Assembly: GCF_030867145.1 (NCBI RefSeq)
Contig: NC_134442.1
Span: 4,479,001 to 4,543,000 of the forward strand
Origin: Opisthocomus hoazin
Taxonomy: Eukaryota > Chordata > Aves > Opisthocomiformes > Opisthocomidae
DNA: 64,000 nt
Direction: 5' to 3'
Shown: positions 43,896 through 54,180 of the stretch, piece after piece
How positions within the stretch are numbered: the first letter of the stretch is position 1
Layout: the number at the start of each line of letters is the position of its first letter
Made by a program: the position numbers and the translations under genes
Notes under the pieces: model-generated
Databases searched by the model: none
What the model was told of the DNA's origin: nothing
What the model saw: only the letters and a program-made list of their open reading frames with translations

Positions 43896-44954
43896 GAAGG
43901 GGAGAGTGTTATCTTCTTAACACAGGATGGTGGGGGCCTGTGGACAGTACGAACACTGACCTGCAAACTCAAGGTGCCCCAAGGGGGGACCAGGCAGAAG
44001 AGCCCAGTGCCTGTCCTGTGCCAACTCCTTGCCAGCTCTGCCCTCCCACAGGTGTAATAGTTCTTCCTTTACTCTGGCACCTGGCAGAAGTTTGCCACCT
44101 TCTCCTCAGGAAGATCAACCACAGGCCTGTGTGTGCTTCTGCACCCCTGTACAGAAGGAGCCCGTTTCACGGCATTTTGGGACCTGAGCACTCTGTCCCT
44201 GTGGGCTCGCTCCATTCTCTGCAGCAAAGCGGAATCCCCACTGTGCCCCAGATTTGTGGTTGCTCCTGAGGACCTATTGAGGAGGGTCACAGTGAGACCA
44301 TAGCTCTCAGCACTGGTTCTCCACGCTGGGCAGAGCACAGCTGTGGAAAGCCTGTGGGACAGCAGCCTTATTTCTCTGAGTTTGGGCTCACCCTTCCCAT
44401 GGGCTGGACACCCTACACTGGAAGTTCGTGTCTCATACCCCATTTTCATTGCGAGTCTTCTTGCCAGGGGAGCAGCTGAGACAACATCTCGTGGCCCTCA
44501 GCGCCTGTGCATGGCTGTGGACGGGCTTGTTCTCCCCTGTCCCACCAGCACACAGTGGATGAAGACACGAAACACCCCAGGAACAAGAGCTGGGCACTGG
44601 CTCTGCTCAAGCCAGTATGATGGTGGAACATAAAAGACCTGGAAACAGGGTCAGAGTAAGAAACTTCATTCCTTCAGCTGAGACACCAACAGCCCTGCCC
44701 AGCCTCCTCCAACTCAGACACCCCAAGGGGTGCTTCCCTTGTGGTATGGGATCTCCACCTGGAGACAAAACAATCAGAGACCTCACCCCTGGAAAGCCAC
44801 CTAAAGGATACCTGGGCTGGACCAGCACCCTCATGCCACATCTCCCAGTGTGGCCAGAAAGGTTTCCTAGCCCTGGGTGGGCAGGGCAGGAGAGGACCAA
44901 GGAGCTCCAGCCTGCATCTATCTGCGGCTGAGGAGTCAGGGAAAAAGCACCCTT
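43896..44954. other. Unassigned DNA before the tRNA-like genes
   Basis: No gene or familiar repeat recognised. Confidence 0.4.
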
Positions 44955-45026
44955 TGGAGATGCTGGTGATCCAACCCAGGACCTCCCACATGCGAAGCGG
45001 GCACTCTTCCACTTAGCTACATCCCC
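44955..45026 (-). tRNA. tRNA-Ala (anticodon CGC), probably decayed
   Basis: A 72-base minus-strand sequence folds as a tRNA. The 5' GGGGATG pairs with CATCTCC, and the anticodon stem CCCGC/GTGGG surrounds loop TTCGCAT with anticodon CGC. It is close to vertebrate tRNA-Ala-CGC. Faults are a mismatch in the D stem, a mismatch in the T stem, and a T loop starting TTG where TTC is expected, which harms the B box. A T5 run (pol III terminator) lies about 9 bases downstream at 44942-44946. It was a real pol III gene, likely now a pseudogene. Confidence 0.75.
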
Positions 45027-45800
45027 TTGACATCTGCCAGCAGGAGACACTCTACTCCCATGACAAGTCTATGACAAGCATGATCCTGTTGTCCTTGAGT
45101 GCCCAGGGACCCTCTGCAGAAAGCAGCACTTGAAGCCTTCAGAGACAGAGGAGGTTGGGACTGCCTCTCTGCTGCAGCCTGATCCTGGCACAGGGCTGCA
45201 CTGCAGAGCTCTCCCCCTTCAACGTCTCTGCAGGGCAATGGGGCAGTAGGAGACTTTTGCTGCAGGTGCCACTCCCACTCTCTGGCCCACTCCAGGGTGT
45301 TTCAATGGAGAGGAGCACACTCCTTCCCCTGAGCCTCCTCTGCCACCCAGGGCTACAGCCCTCTGTGTCACATCTGTCCCCAGCCCCAAAGCAGGAACAA
45401 TGCAACAGGGTGAGGGAAACGCCCTTTTTGGGGTGAGGTGTCCCCAAGACAGATATCTTACACTCTCTCCTCCAGGTACTGGGCCTCCTTCTGCACCCCC
45501 CTGTGCCCCCCATCCGTGGAAGTGAGTGGAATAGCAGGCTTCTGTCTCCATGCAGCTGGGGCTGGGGATTGGGCCTAGGGACCTTCCCACTCCTGTAACC
45601 CTGAGGACTGTTGAGACAGCAGAGCAGTTCCCTACGACAGCCCTGGCTGGAACCTCTGTGGCAGGGTGGGTGAGTTTGGGTTAACCACATGCAGGGATGG
45701 AGTCCTTGTGGTCGTACAACTGGGGTAGTTGCATTGCCCAATGCCATAAAGTTTTCCCCGCTGGGCCCCTGCCTGGCAGAGACGATCTGGGGGAATCAAT
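45027..45800. other. Unassigned GC-rich DNA
   Basis: Frames here, including a 202-codon minus frame at 45139-45747, show no recognised family. Confidence 0.4.
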
Positions 45801-45951
45801 GACCAGCAAAAGGTTGCAAGAGGAGAACCCAGTAGACTGCTGGAGCTCACGAGCAGCAAGAGGTTGCAAGAAGAGAACCCAGCAGCTTGTTGACCTCATG
45901 AACAGCAAGAAGTTGCAAGACGAGAACCCAGCAGCTTGTTGGAGCTCATGA
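45801..45951 (+). repeat. Three-unit ~50-bp minisatellite
   Basis: Three units in a row share AGGTTGCAAGA, GAGAACCCAG and a GCTTGTTGGAGCTCATGA-type end. Lengths are 50, 49 and 50 bases; the middle one is one base short, so no common reading frame runs through. Units 2 and 3 are the most alike. Confidence 0.88.
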
Positions 45952-46803
45952 GCAGGTCTTTCTTCCTCTGGTCAAGGAGTGATGGCTTGGAGGGGCTGTA
46001 GCTGGGCTGGGCAGTGCAGACTGGTGGGGACAAGGTTTGGGCAAGGAAACTGGGGAGAGTCGAGACACTTGTGCTGTGAGCCCTGCGTGTGGTGCTGAGG
46101 GGATGGAGAGCACAGTGCAATGTCATGTGCAGAGGAAGGTACATTTGGAGAGTAAAACGACATCGAGTGTTTGGGCTGGGGCTGTGCTGAAGACAGAGTG
46201 TGAGAGCTGATGACCTTCCTTGCAAGACCTCAGGCAAGCCACTGCTGGCATTTCTGTCCCATCTTGTGCCCTTGCCACAGGGAGGAACTGATACTGAGGG
46301 ATGTTCATGAGGGACTCCAGAGGGATCCCCCTGTGCTGTGTATCTCCCTGCTGATGCACAGAGAGGAGCACGTAGGTGTTTCGTCAGTGGTTGCAGCAAA
46401 GGGGCAAAGCAGGCCAAGAAACTCTGCTCAGGACAGCATGTCACTAAACACCACTGGTGCCCAGACACTGAAGTGGATGATCCTCAGCACGGTTTTGTCA
46501 ACTGTCCTGGGCACATCAGAGGTCTCCCTGTGACAGACCTCTGGAGAAAGGATGCTGCCATTCAGGTCTCTGCTCCAGGGAATACCTGACCCTGAGACTG
46601 TGGAGGAGGTGGAATCTGGTCTGGGAACTGAGGACGAGGTGAAGGATGTGTGTGAGGAGGGAAGCAGGCTGTGCGCCATTGAGAATGACCAAGAGAGAAA
46701 CAGAGTCTTTGCAGAGCCTAGCAAGAGATGAAAGAGCAAGTGTGGCTGGGGCAGGCTGGAAGAGGCAGAAGGTCTCTGCAAAAAATACAAGGGAGAAAAA
46801 CAT
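45952..46803. other. Unassigned DNA between minisatellite and tRNA
   Basis: No recognised gene or repeat. Confidence 0.4.
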
Positions 46804-46876
46804 TGCGGAAAACTGGAATTGAACCAGGAACCTTTAGATCTTTAGTCTAATGCTCTCCTAGCTGAGCTACTTCTGC
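46804..46876 (-). tRNA. tRNA-Phe-like gene with anticodon AAA
   Basis: A 73-base minus-strand sequence has the full tRNA-Phe layout. It shows A box TAGCTCAGCTAGGAGAGC, anticodon stem TTAGA/TCTAA with loop CTAAAGA, and a good B box GGTTCAATTCC. One acceptor-stem mismatch (A-C) and one T-stem mismatch are seen. The anticodon is AAA where tRNA-Phe has GAA (single G to A change at position 34). A T5 pol III terminator lies 4 bases downstream at 46795-46799. It could be transcribed, but the wobble-base change makes a pseudogene or variant likely. Confidence 0.82.
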
Positions 46877-47072
46877 CTTGCTCTGCTGAAATAGCCCTTG
46901 TCCCTGTGTCACCCATGCCAGCCCACAGTCTGACAAAGACACGGAGCAGTCCACAGGCAGGTTCTCTGGGAAAAGTTGTGCCCAGACCCAGGCAGAGGTG
47001 ACCTGCCTGCTCTGTGACTCCATGGCCAGGTGGGCTCCAGGTTTGGGTGGATGTCAGCTTACACTGGGCGTG
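46877..47072. other. Spacer between tRNA-Phe and solo LTR
   Basis: No feature recognised; its last five bases (GCGTG) form the left target duplication of the LTR. Confidence 0.4.
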
Positions 47073-47654
47073 TGTCATAGTTTAACTTCGCAGCTGGCAA
47101 CTACAGACTGGACAGCCACTCGCTCACCCCTCCTCTTCCCCCTCGGCAGGATGGGGAGGAGAAATGGACAAAAGGGAAAGTTCATGGGATGAGATAAAGA
47201 AAGTTTAATAATGCAACAAGGTAAATACTAATACTTATAATACTACTAATAAAGACAATAATGAACATGCAAAACAAACTATACATAATACAGTTTTTTG
47301 CTGATCATCTGATGGCCAGTTCACAGCCCAAAGAAAAATCTCGAACTCCTGGCCAAGAGTAGATTCGAAAACTCACAGAAACTGAAAAGCTGATAGCTTT
47401 CTTTCACCGGCCAACCCCATTGATAAACTGAGCAGGACGTCTATGGTATGGAACATTTCTGTTGGCTTAGCATGGCTATCTGTCTGGCTCTGCTCCCTCC
47501 TGCACACCTACTTGTTAGCTGAATAGAAGAAAGTGGAAGATGTCCTTTATTTACAGAAGCAACTGTAAACATTGCTGTTATCAGCATTCTTCTCGTCCAA
47601 ACCACAGCAACTACTGGGAGGAAAATTAACTCTATTCCAGACAAAACCAGGACA
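47073..47654 (-). mobile_element. Solo ERVL LTR with target duplication
   Basis: The plus strand starts TGTCATAGTTTAACTTCGCA and ends ACAAAACCAGGACA, the reverse complement of the ERVL termini seen at 13477-14033. Flanks are GCGTG on the left and GTGTG on the right, a 5-base target duplication differing by one CpG to TpG change. No internal sequence is present, so it is a solo LTR left by LTR-LTR recombination. Confidence 0.87.
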
Positions 47655-48059
47655 GTGTGCCAAGACGTCTGTGGACCTTGTACAAATGTGACAGTGGTGG
47701 AGGTATGTGGGCAGACCAGGCATGTGCAACTGCAAAGGCTGAGGGTGGAAGAAGCGTGAGGCTGGTGGAAGACCTTATCTCCTTCCCCATAGAAGGCCTT
47801 TTCCCACCCTTTTTTTCTCTGGCTCCACTTCACTTCTTGATTCTGTAGGAGTAACTTTGAATCACTGTTATATCCTTTGTGCAGTAAGTAATAGAGTGAA
47901 ACTTCCATCAAAGTCGTTAAGTTTCGGTAAAAACACTTTTGCTGCTCCCTTTGGCATGGGTACATTAAATGCTCTAATTCACCTGTCCATGAAGAATTGG
48001 CATAGTCAGCAGTATTCTGCATCAAGATCCGTGACAGATCTTATTGCAGCTGTGCAAGG
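47655..48059. other. Unassigned DNA
   Basis: A minus frame covers part of it and runs into the solo LTR; no family recognised. Confidence 0.4.
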
Positions 48060-48385
48060 TCTAAAGGAGGCTTATGAGATGGAGAGAGACTTTCACCAGG
48101 ACCTGTAGTGATAAGAGAAAGGGTAATGGTTTTAAAATCAAAGAGGTTAAATTTAAATTGGACATAAGACGATGTTTTTATGGTGAAGTTGGTGAGACAC
48201 CGGAACACATTGGCCAGAGAAGTCATGGATGCCCCATTCCTGGAAGTGTTAAAGGTCAGGTTGGATGGGGATTTGAGCAACCTGGTCTAGTGAAAGATTT
48301 CCCTGCCCACTGCTGGGAGGCTGGACTAGATGATCTTTAAAGGTTCCTTTCCAACCCAAACCATTCAATGATTCCATGAGTCCAT
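48060..48385 (+). repeat. Old CR1 3' end, sense
   Basis: Diverged sense CR1: 'GGTTAAATTTAAATTGGACA', 'GGCCAGAGAAGTCATGGATG' and 'GGAGGCTGGACTAGATGATC', ending in 'TTTCCAACCCAAACC' and a decayed ATTC repeat. Confidence 0.75.
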
Positions 48386-48889
48386 GGTTCTATCTTGTTC
48401 AACTTCCCTCTTCTTTGCAGCAGGCAGGTGAGCAGAGGTTCAGAGAGAGGAGAATGGTCAAGGGTGGAGAACCCAGGTACAGGGAAGGGCACCCTGGTGT
48501 CATCTGCCTCCGTGTCCTGCCGCATCCCTGGGTGTAGAGGGCACAGACCTTGCATCTGTGCCGTGGTGTTGGTGTCACTGGACTCCTTAGGGAGGCCCTG
48601 CGGTGTCTGCCCCACACCAGCTCTAACAGGGTTTGGCTCTTCTGGAGGTTCAGTGCGGTGTTTGCCTGCTGAGTGGCGTTGTGTTTGGCACCCTGGCACC
48701 TGGCATGGTGATTGAGGCTGCTTTTATTTTTTTATGACGTGAACATGACAGCCCTGGAATAAATGTCTTCAGTGCAGGGATGTGGATTTTTCTTTGATTT
48801 ATAGTGACTGGAACTTCAGTGAGTACACTGCAGAGAGAGACACCTGGGTCTCCTTCTGGGGCAGTCATCGGTTTGATCAGTGCAGGGAC

Positions 48890-49625
48890 ATTCAGGCACA
48901 TTCAGGTGCCCGAAACATCTGCAGGAGAACAGCTCTGTGGAGAGAGACCTGGGTGTGCTGGTGGACAACAAGTTAACCATGAGCCAACAGTGTGTCCTGG
49001 TTGCCAAGAAGGCCAATGGGATCCTGGGGTGCATTAAGAGGAGTGTGGCCAGCAGGTCGAGGGAGGTTCTCCTCCCCCTCTACTCTGCCCGAGTGAGGTC
49101 CCATCTGGAGTACTGGGTCCAGTTCTGGGCTCCCCAGTTCAAGAAAGATGAGGAGCTACTGGAGAGAGTCCGGCGGAGGGCTACGAGAATGATGAGGGGA
49201 CTGGAGCATCTCTCCTATGAGGAGAAGCTGAGGGACTGGGCTTGTTCAGCCTGAAGAAGAGAAGGCTGAGAGGGGACCTAATAAATGTTCATAAATATCT
49301 GAAGGGTGGGTGTCAGGAGGATGGGGCCAGACTCTTTTCAGTGATGCCCAGTGACAGGAGAAGGGGCAACGGGCACAAAACAAAGCAGAGGAAGTTGCAG
49401 CTGAACATGAGGAAGAAATTCTTCACTCTGAGGGTCACTGAGCCTTGGAACAGGTTACCCAGAGGGGTTGTGGATTCTCCTTCTCCGGAGATATTCAAGA
49501 CCCGCTTGGACATGGCCCTGTGCAGCCTTCTCTAGGTGACCCTGCTTCGGCAGGGGAGTTGGACTGGGTGACCCACAGAGGGCCTTTCCAACCCCTACCA
49601 TGCTGTGATTCTCTACTTCTGTGGT
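48890..49625 (+). repeat. CR1 3' end, sense, ~0.7 kb
   Basis: Well preserved: 'GAGACCTGGGTGTGCTGGTG', 'GCATTAAGAGGAGTGTGGCC', 'GGAGAGAGTCCGGCGGAGG' and 'GGACTGGAGCATCTCTCCTA', to the end 'TTTCCAACCCCTACCATGC..GTGATTCTCTAC'. Part is open in frame (48880-49254) because CR1 ORF2 C-terminal sequence is retained. Confidence 0.92.
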
Positions 49626-50089
49626 GTTACTGTGGGTGGCCAAGGATATGCCCATTCTCCCTCTGGCCCTAAGGTGATGCTCACAAAGGATGTGCACCTG
49701 AGTTCCCACTGAAGAAAGATAAGGAGCTCAGAATTGGGGCTCACATACTGAAAACTCTTTCATGCATCCCCAAACTGAACCAAGAGGATTCTCAGCTCCT
49801 CTGGGGCTCTGGGGCCAATGAGGGGAGCTGAATCCCGCTTCAACCCAAGGGCTTATTGGTCAGGATGAGATGCCTGTACATCTTCAGCTCAATCCTTTCC
49901 CTACACAGTGGAAGCCAACCCCCTCCCTGCCCCTGTCGGTGTGTACTTCTTGTTAATGGTCAAGAATATCAGTGTCCAGAGAGGAACACTGATGCCTATT
50001 GTAGAGGACCACATTCTGCTAGAGGAATCCATGCTGTGGGACTCAGTGTCTCTGCCCTGCTGGTCATTATTTCAGGTGACTTGAAGCCA

Positions 50090-52010
50090 TGCTCACCAGG
50101 GTGCATTTAAGGAGCTGTCAGCTCCAGTGCCTCAGCAGCATCTCCAGTGAGCCCAGAAGGGGAACAGAAAGTGATACCTTGGGCTGGTCCTCTGCTGCTG
50201 AGCTGGGCAGGGCTCCTGGGATGGAGGGAGCTCATGGCAACCAGGCAGCGCTGCAGAGAGACAGCTCAGTCTGGGAGAAGCTCCTCTGTGAAGTACAGCA
50301 GGGCTGAGGGCACTGCCTGCAGGCAGCGAGGGGAGAGGAGTGAGGCAGAGAGAGGTTAATGGCAGTCTGGGGTGGAAGGACAGAGAAGAGCTTACTTGGA
50401 GAAAAATCTGAAGAACCCTTAATAAGGTAGGTCTTTGACTGCAGGGCAATGCAGCTGCTGTCATTGGAACAATGCCCTAAAGCTGGCACAAATCACAGCC
50501 TGTGGGATCTGTCTGGAGGTCTTGCAGTTTCTCCAGTGTAGAGGAAAAGGCCGTGCTCTGCAGCACAGCTTCTCTGTGCCCCATCAGAGGGACGGGGCAT
50601 GTCAGCTGCCTTCACTAGGGGATGGCTGCAGGGCGTGAAGCCGGGTGTGCACCCAGGGTGTTGTACTAAGGAATCAAAAGGGGAATCAAAATGTGAAACG
50701 ATAATTGAAATTGATCAGACTATTGCAGCTGTGGGTATTTTTGTAAAGCCCTGCCCTCATTACAGTTAAAAGTTTCATAATCTTGTAAGCTTATAATTAT
50801 CTATAGGACATTTAGAGAAAATAAGAAACAGGATTTTGAATAATGTGTTATTGTTTCATAAGAAGGATGTAGCTGTCGAAAGCAGAACCAGAGAGTGGTA
50901 AATTGTAAGAATATCTAACGAGCTGTGAAGAACAGGTGAGATTCCCAAAAGAAACGGGTAACTAGGGGAAAGGTAATTCTGGCATGGGGAGATTGCAGCC
51001 ACCAACTCATGGACCACCTACCCCGATTGTAACCCAGACTAAAAAGATGAAGAAATGGAGCATGTGTACTAACTAACACGCTGGACAAAGAGCCACTAAC
51101 CAATCATTCCACAGAATAACAATGCATATGTATTAGGGAGTTGAATATGTTAATGCTTTGTGCATAAATATTGATATGTGAACAAGGTGTGCTGTCTTGC
51201 GACAGACACCCTTATCTGCGCAAATATGCAATAAAATACCTGTGCTCTGGGTGTAGATTAGCATATTGCACATGGGATAAACAAACCCCGATTTTGGGGG
51301 ACAACAAGGGGTGCTCAGGGCTGTCCTTCTAAGCAGAGTCCCTGCACCCCAGGGAGATGTGTACCATGAGAGGGACTCTGCTGCCTGCCAGGGTCAGCAC
51401 TCAGCCTGCCCAGGGAGCTCCCCAAGGTGGGGCAGGGAGAAGCTGCAGGTGGGAGAAGCAACTCCAGGCAGGAAAGCATCCTTCTGCTGTCAAGAGGGTG
51501 CTGCGTGGGTCAGGGCTGCTTACAGCTCCAGATCACTGCCAGGACATTTCCGAGGGCACTTTTCAAGAGGAAGGTCGAGGCAGGGATTACTACAAAGAGA
51601 TGAGCTTTTCTCAGTCTGTTTTCAGTTTCCTGCTTTTAAAGGATTTGGAAAAGGAGCTTCACCAAGTCTCTGAGACTTGTGGGCTGTAACGTTGAGTGAT
51701 GAGTAAGTCTTACAGGAGCCCACTAAAGTGACTGATTTCCACTGGTCTGTGATACTGTTATCGTTACCTTGTTCGTGCTGTCAGGCTCTCTGGGGATGGG
51801 CATTGCTGCAGCCAAGTCAGGCACCAGTGTTGCGATTCCTTCGTGCACATGTGTCCATGGGAATGAAGTGTCCAAGCTTTCCTCTAACCTGTAGGGCTGT
51901 GGGCGGAGTAGTCTGGGGACTGGGGAAGGAGCTGAGTCTCTCTTATTGAGTTATCTTCAACAAGACACTTGGGTATCTCCTTGGGGTGTCCTTCCTAGCT
52001 GTGAGCTTCC
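50090..52010 (+). repeat. OR upstream module R2, copy c (split by an LTR)
   Basis: Inverted relative to copies a and b. Left part 50090-50661 has 'TGGTCCTCTGCTGCTGAGCT' and 'GGCACTGCCTGCAGGCAGCG'. Right part 51309-52010 has 'CTCAGGGCTGTCCTTCTAAG' and 'GTGTCCATGGGAATGAAG'. The two parts are contiguous in the other copies. It lies ~0.8 kb upstream of OR D. Confidence 0.78.
50662..51308 (+). mobile_element. Solo LTR inserted in R2 copy c
   Basis: Starts TGTACTAAGGAATC and ends TTTTGGGGGACAACA. It has a polyadenylation signal in CAATAAAATACCTGTGCTC near 51230 and the 'GCATATTGCACATGGGATAAAC' block shared with 27320-27693. The empty site is visible in the paralogous module copies. Flanks CAGGGTG/AGGGGTG suggest an imperfect target duplication. 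Confidence 0.8.
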
Positions 52011-52779
52011 CTCCATGATGCAAATGTTTCCTGTAGCATCTTGGTGTTATCCGAATACCCCATGGAGAACTGCAGAGATGCCACAACTGAGGAAATGCTG
52101 TGTGTCCTTGGTGAGAAGCGGCGTGCTGACACCTTGCTCAGGTACCGTAAGAAAAGGTGAGACTTTTAGTGATCCGACCACTCTCAGCAGTGTCTGGCTT
52201 CTTTTCAGGGTAAGACAAGAATAGATTGTCCTTTGACACCCACAAGTGCAAGAACAGGGTACTTTGGAATAATCTTATCCAGCCTCCCCTCCCCTCATCC
52301 TTAGCCACAGTGAATCCCTTTGTCTCTTAGCCTTACAGTCTCTAGCTCAAAGTGCAGCAGAAGTGCTGGGGATTGCTGACTGCAGAAAACCAAGCATGAT
52401 GTCTGGGTAGGAAAAGGGTTCTCAAAAACTCCTTTCTAACCCTCACATTCTTTACAACTGGGAGTGCAGATGCTAACAAGTCTCTCTGTGTAAGGAGTGG
52501 TTTACTCTGATGAATTCTGAATATCCAACCCATTCCCCCTGTCCCATTCCCATGTACCCACTCCAGCAGCACAGGGATGACCTCTTGAGAGCCTGCTCGC
52601 AGACACCTGGCTACTCACAGCACAAGGAGACAGCACAAAATAAAGCTCAAGTCAGGGACCTGAATGCAGACTTCCCCCTGAAAAGGAAACCGCGTGGAAG
52701 CGTCAGAGTGACAGAGCAATGGCATTGGTTTTGCTCAAAGTAGCATGTCCTAACTTGGCACTGTCTTTTCCTTTTTCAG

Positions 52780-52805
52780 CAGTGCCCCATGTCCAGAGTC
52801 AGCAA
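52780..52805 (+). promoter_or_regulatory. Splice acceptor and leader of OR D coding exon
   Basis: CTGTCTTTTCCTTTTTCAG ends at 52779; the exon then starts 26 bases before the ATG at 52806. The layout matches copies B and C. It argues against the earlier in-frame ATG at 52719, which would lie in the intron. Confidence 0.62.
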
Positions 52806-53738
52806 ATGTCCAACGGCAGCTCCATCAACCAGTTCCTCCTCCTGGCATTCGCAGACACCCGGGAGCTGCAGCTCTTGCACTTCTGGCTCTTCCTGGCCAT
52901 CTACTTGTCTGCCCTCCTCAGCAATGGCCTCATCATCACTGCCATAGTCTATGACCATTGCCTCCACACACTCATGTACTTCTTCCTCCTCAACCTCTCT
53001 GTTCTTGACCTGGGCTCCATCTCTACTACCCTCCCCAAATCCATGGCCGATTCTCTCTGGGACTCCAGGACCATCTCCTATGCAGGATGTGCTGCACAAG
53101 TCTTTCTGTTAGTCTTTTTGATCTCAACAGAGTTTTCTCTGCTCACCATCATGGCCTATGACCGCTATGCTGCCATCTACAAACCCCTGCACTATGGGTT
53201 CCTCCTGGGCAGCAGCACTTGTCTCAAAACGGCTACAGCTGCCTGGGGCAGTGGGTTTCTCAATGCTGTGCTGCACACTGTCAATACATTTTCCATACCC
53301 CTCTGCAAGGGCAATACTGTCGACCAGTTCTTCTGTGAAATCCCTCATATCCTCAAGCTCTTCTGCTCACATGCCTACCTCAGAGAAATTGGCTTTGTCA
53401 TTTTTAGTGCTTTTGTATTTTGGTGGTGTTTTGTTTTGATTGTGCTGTCCTATGTGCAGATCTTCAGGGCTGTGCTGAGGATCCCCTCTGAGCAGGGATG
53501 GCACAAAACGTTTTCGACGTGTCTCCCTCACGTGGCTGTGGTCTCCCTGTTTATCAGTACTGGCGTATTTTCCAACCTCAATCCCCCCTCCATCTCCTCC
53601 CCATCCTTGGACCTTGTGGTGGCAGTCCTGTAAGTGGTGTTTCCTCCAGCAGTGAACCCCCTCCTCTACAGCATGAGGAACAAGGAGCTCATGAATTCCC
53701 TGAAGAAAGTGATGACTGTATTTTTTCAGAAGAACTAA
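52806..53738 (+). pseudogene. Olfactory receptor copy D, family 14 type, one nonsense codon
   Basis: Odorant receptor with 310 codons from MSNGSSINQFLLLAFADTRE to a final TAA at 53738, all in one frame except a TAA at 53631-53633 (codon 276). Copy C has TAC (Tyr) there. The stop falls just before the helix 7 FPPAVNPLLYSMRN, so helix 7 and the tail are lost on translation. Other parts look sound: helix 1 LLSNGLIIT, MYFFLLNLSVLDL, helix 3 MAYDRYAAIY with DRY kept but the following Cys changed to Tyr, loop cysteines, and SYVQIFRAVLRIPSEQG. With no indels and one disabling change it is a young pseudogene. A sequencing or assembly error, or a null allele segregating in the species, cannot be excluded. 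Confidence 0.93.
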
Positions 53739-54180
53739 ACCCTCTATGTTTTTCTGGAAATTACTCATAATGTAACTTCTCATAGCTGCAGCCTGTTTTC
53801 CACCATTTGTTTGGGGTTTTTTTGTTTGGTTTGATTTTTTTTTTCTAATTGTGATATTTTCCACAAAGAGATATCATTAGTTGTACCTTTTCTACACCAG
53901 TATCTATCATTCTTGTGTGACCCAGAGACTTTCAGGACTCACAGTCTCTCTCTATTTAAATAAAGTAAAGTACCCTGCACTGACTTGTTTGTCCAAGATC
54001 CTTCCTCAGACCTTCTCTGGAACCACAGGGACAGTACATGTGTGCAGAGGTGGAGAGGAAGAGCATCCAAGCACAGCAGCACGACCAGGGATAACCAGTG
54101 CTTACTCTTTCCAAAGCTGTCCTTTCCATCTCCACATGCTGCTTCTGAGCCCTTCTGTTAGTTTCAGGCCTGAGTGCTCC
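53739..54180. other. OR D downstream flank
   Basis: AT-rich 3' flank containing GTGTGACCCAGAGACTTT, shared with the OR A flank. No gene. Confidence 0.45.

Noticed and set aside
45139-45747. 202-codon minus-strand frame
   Set aside because: GC-rich, low stop density; no conserved domain, and the overlapping alternative frames are almost as long.
47441-48025. 194-codon minus-strand frame
   Set aside because: About a third of it is the solo LTR; the remainder has no recognised motif. An old retroviral remnant is possible but unsupported.
52719-52805. Upstream ATG that would add 29 residues to OR D
   Set aside because: A good splice acceptor ends at 52779, and the aligned family start is at 52806, so the earlier ATG is intronic.
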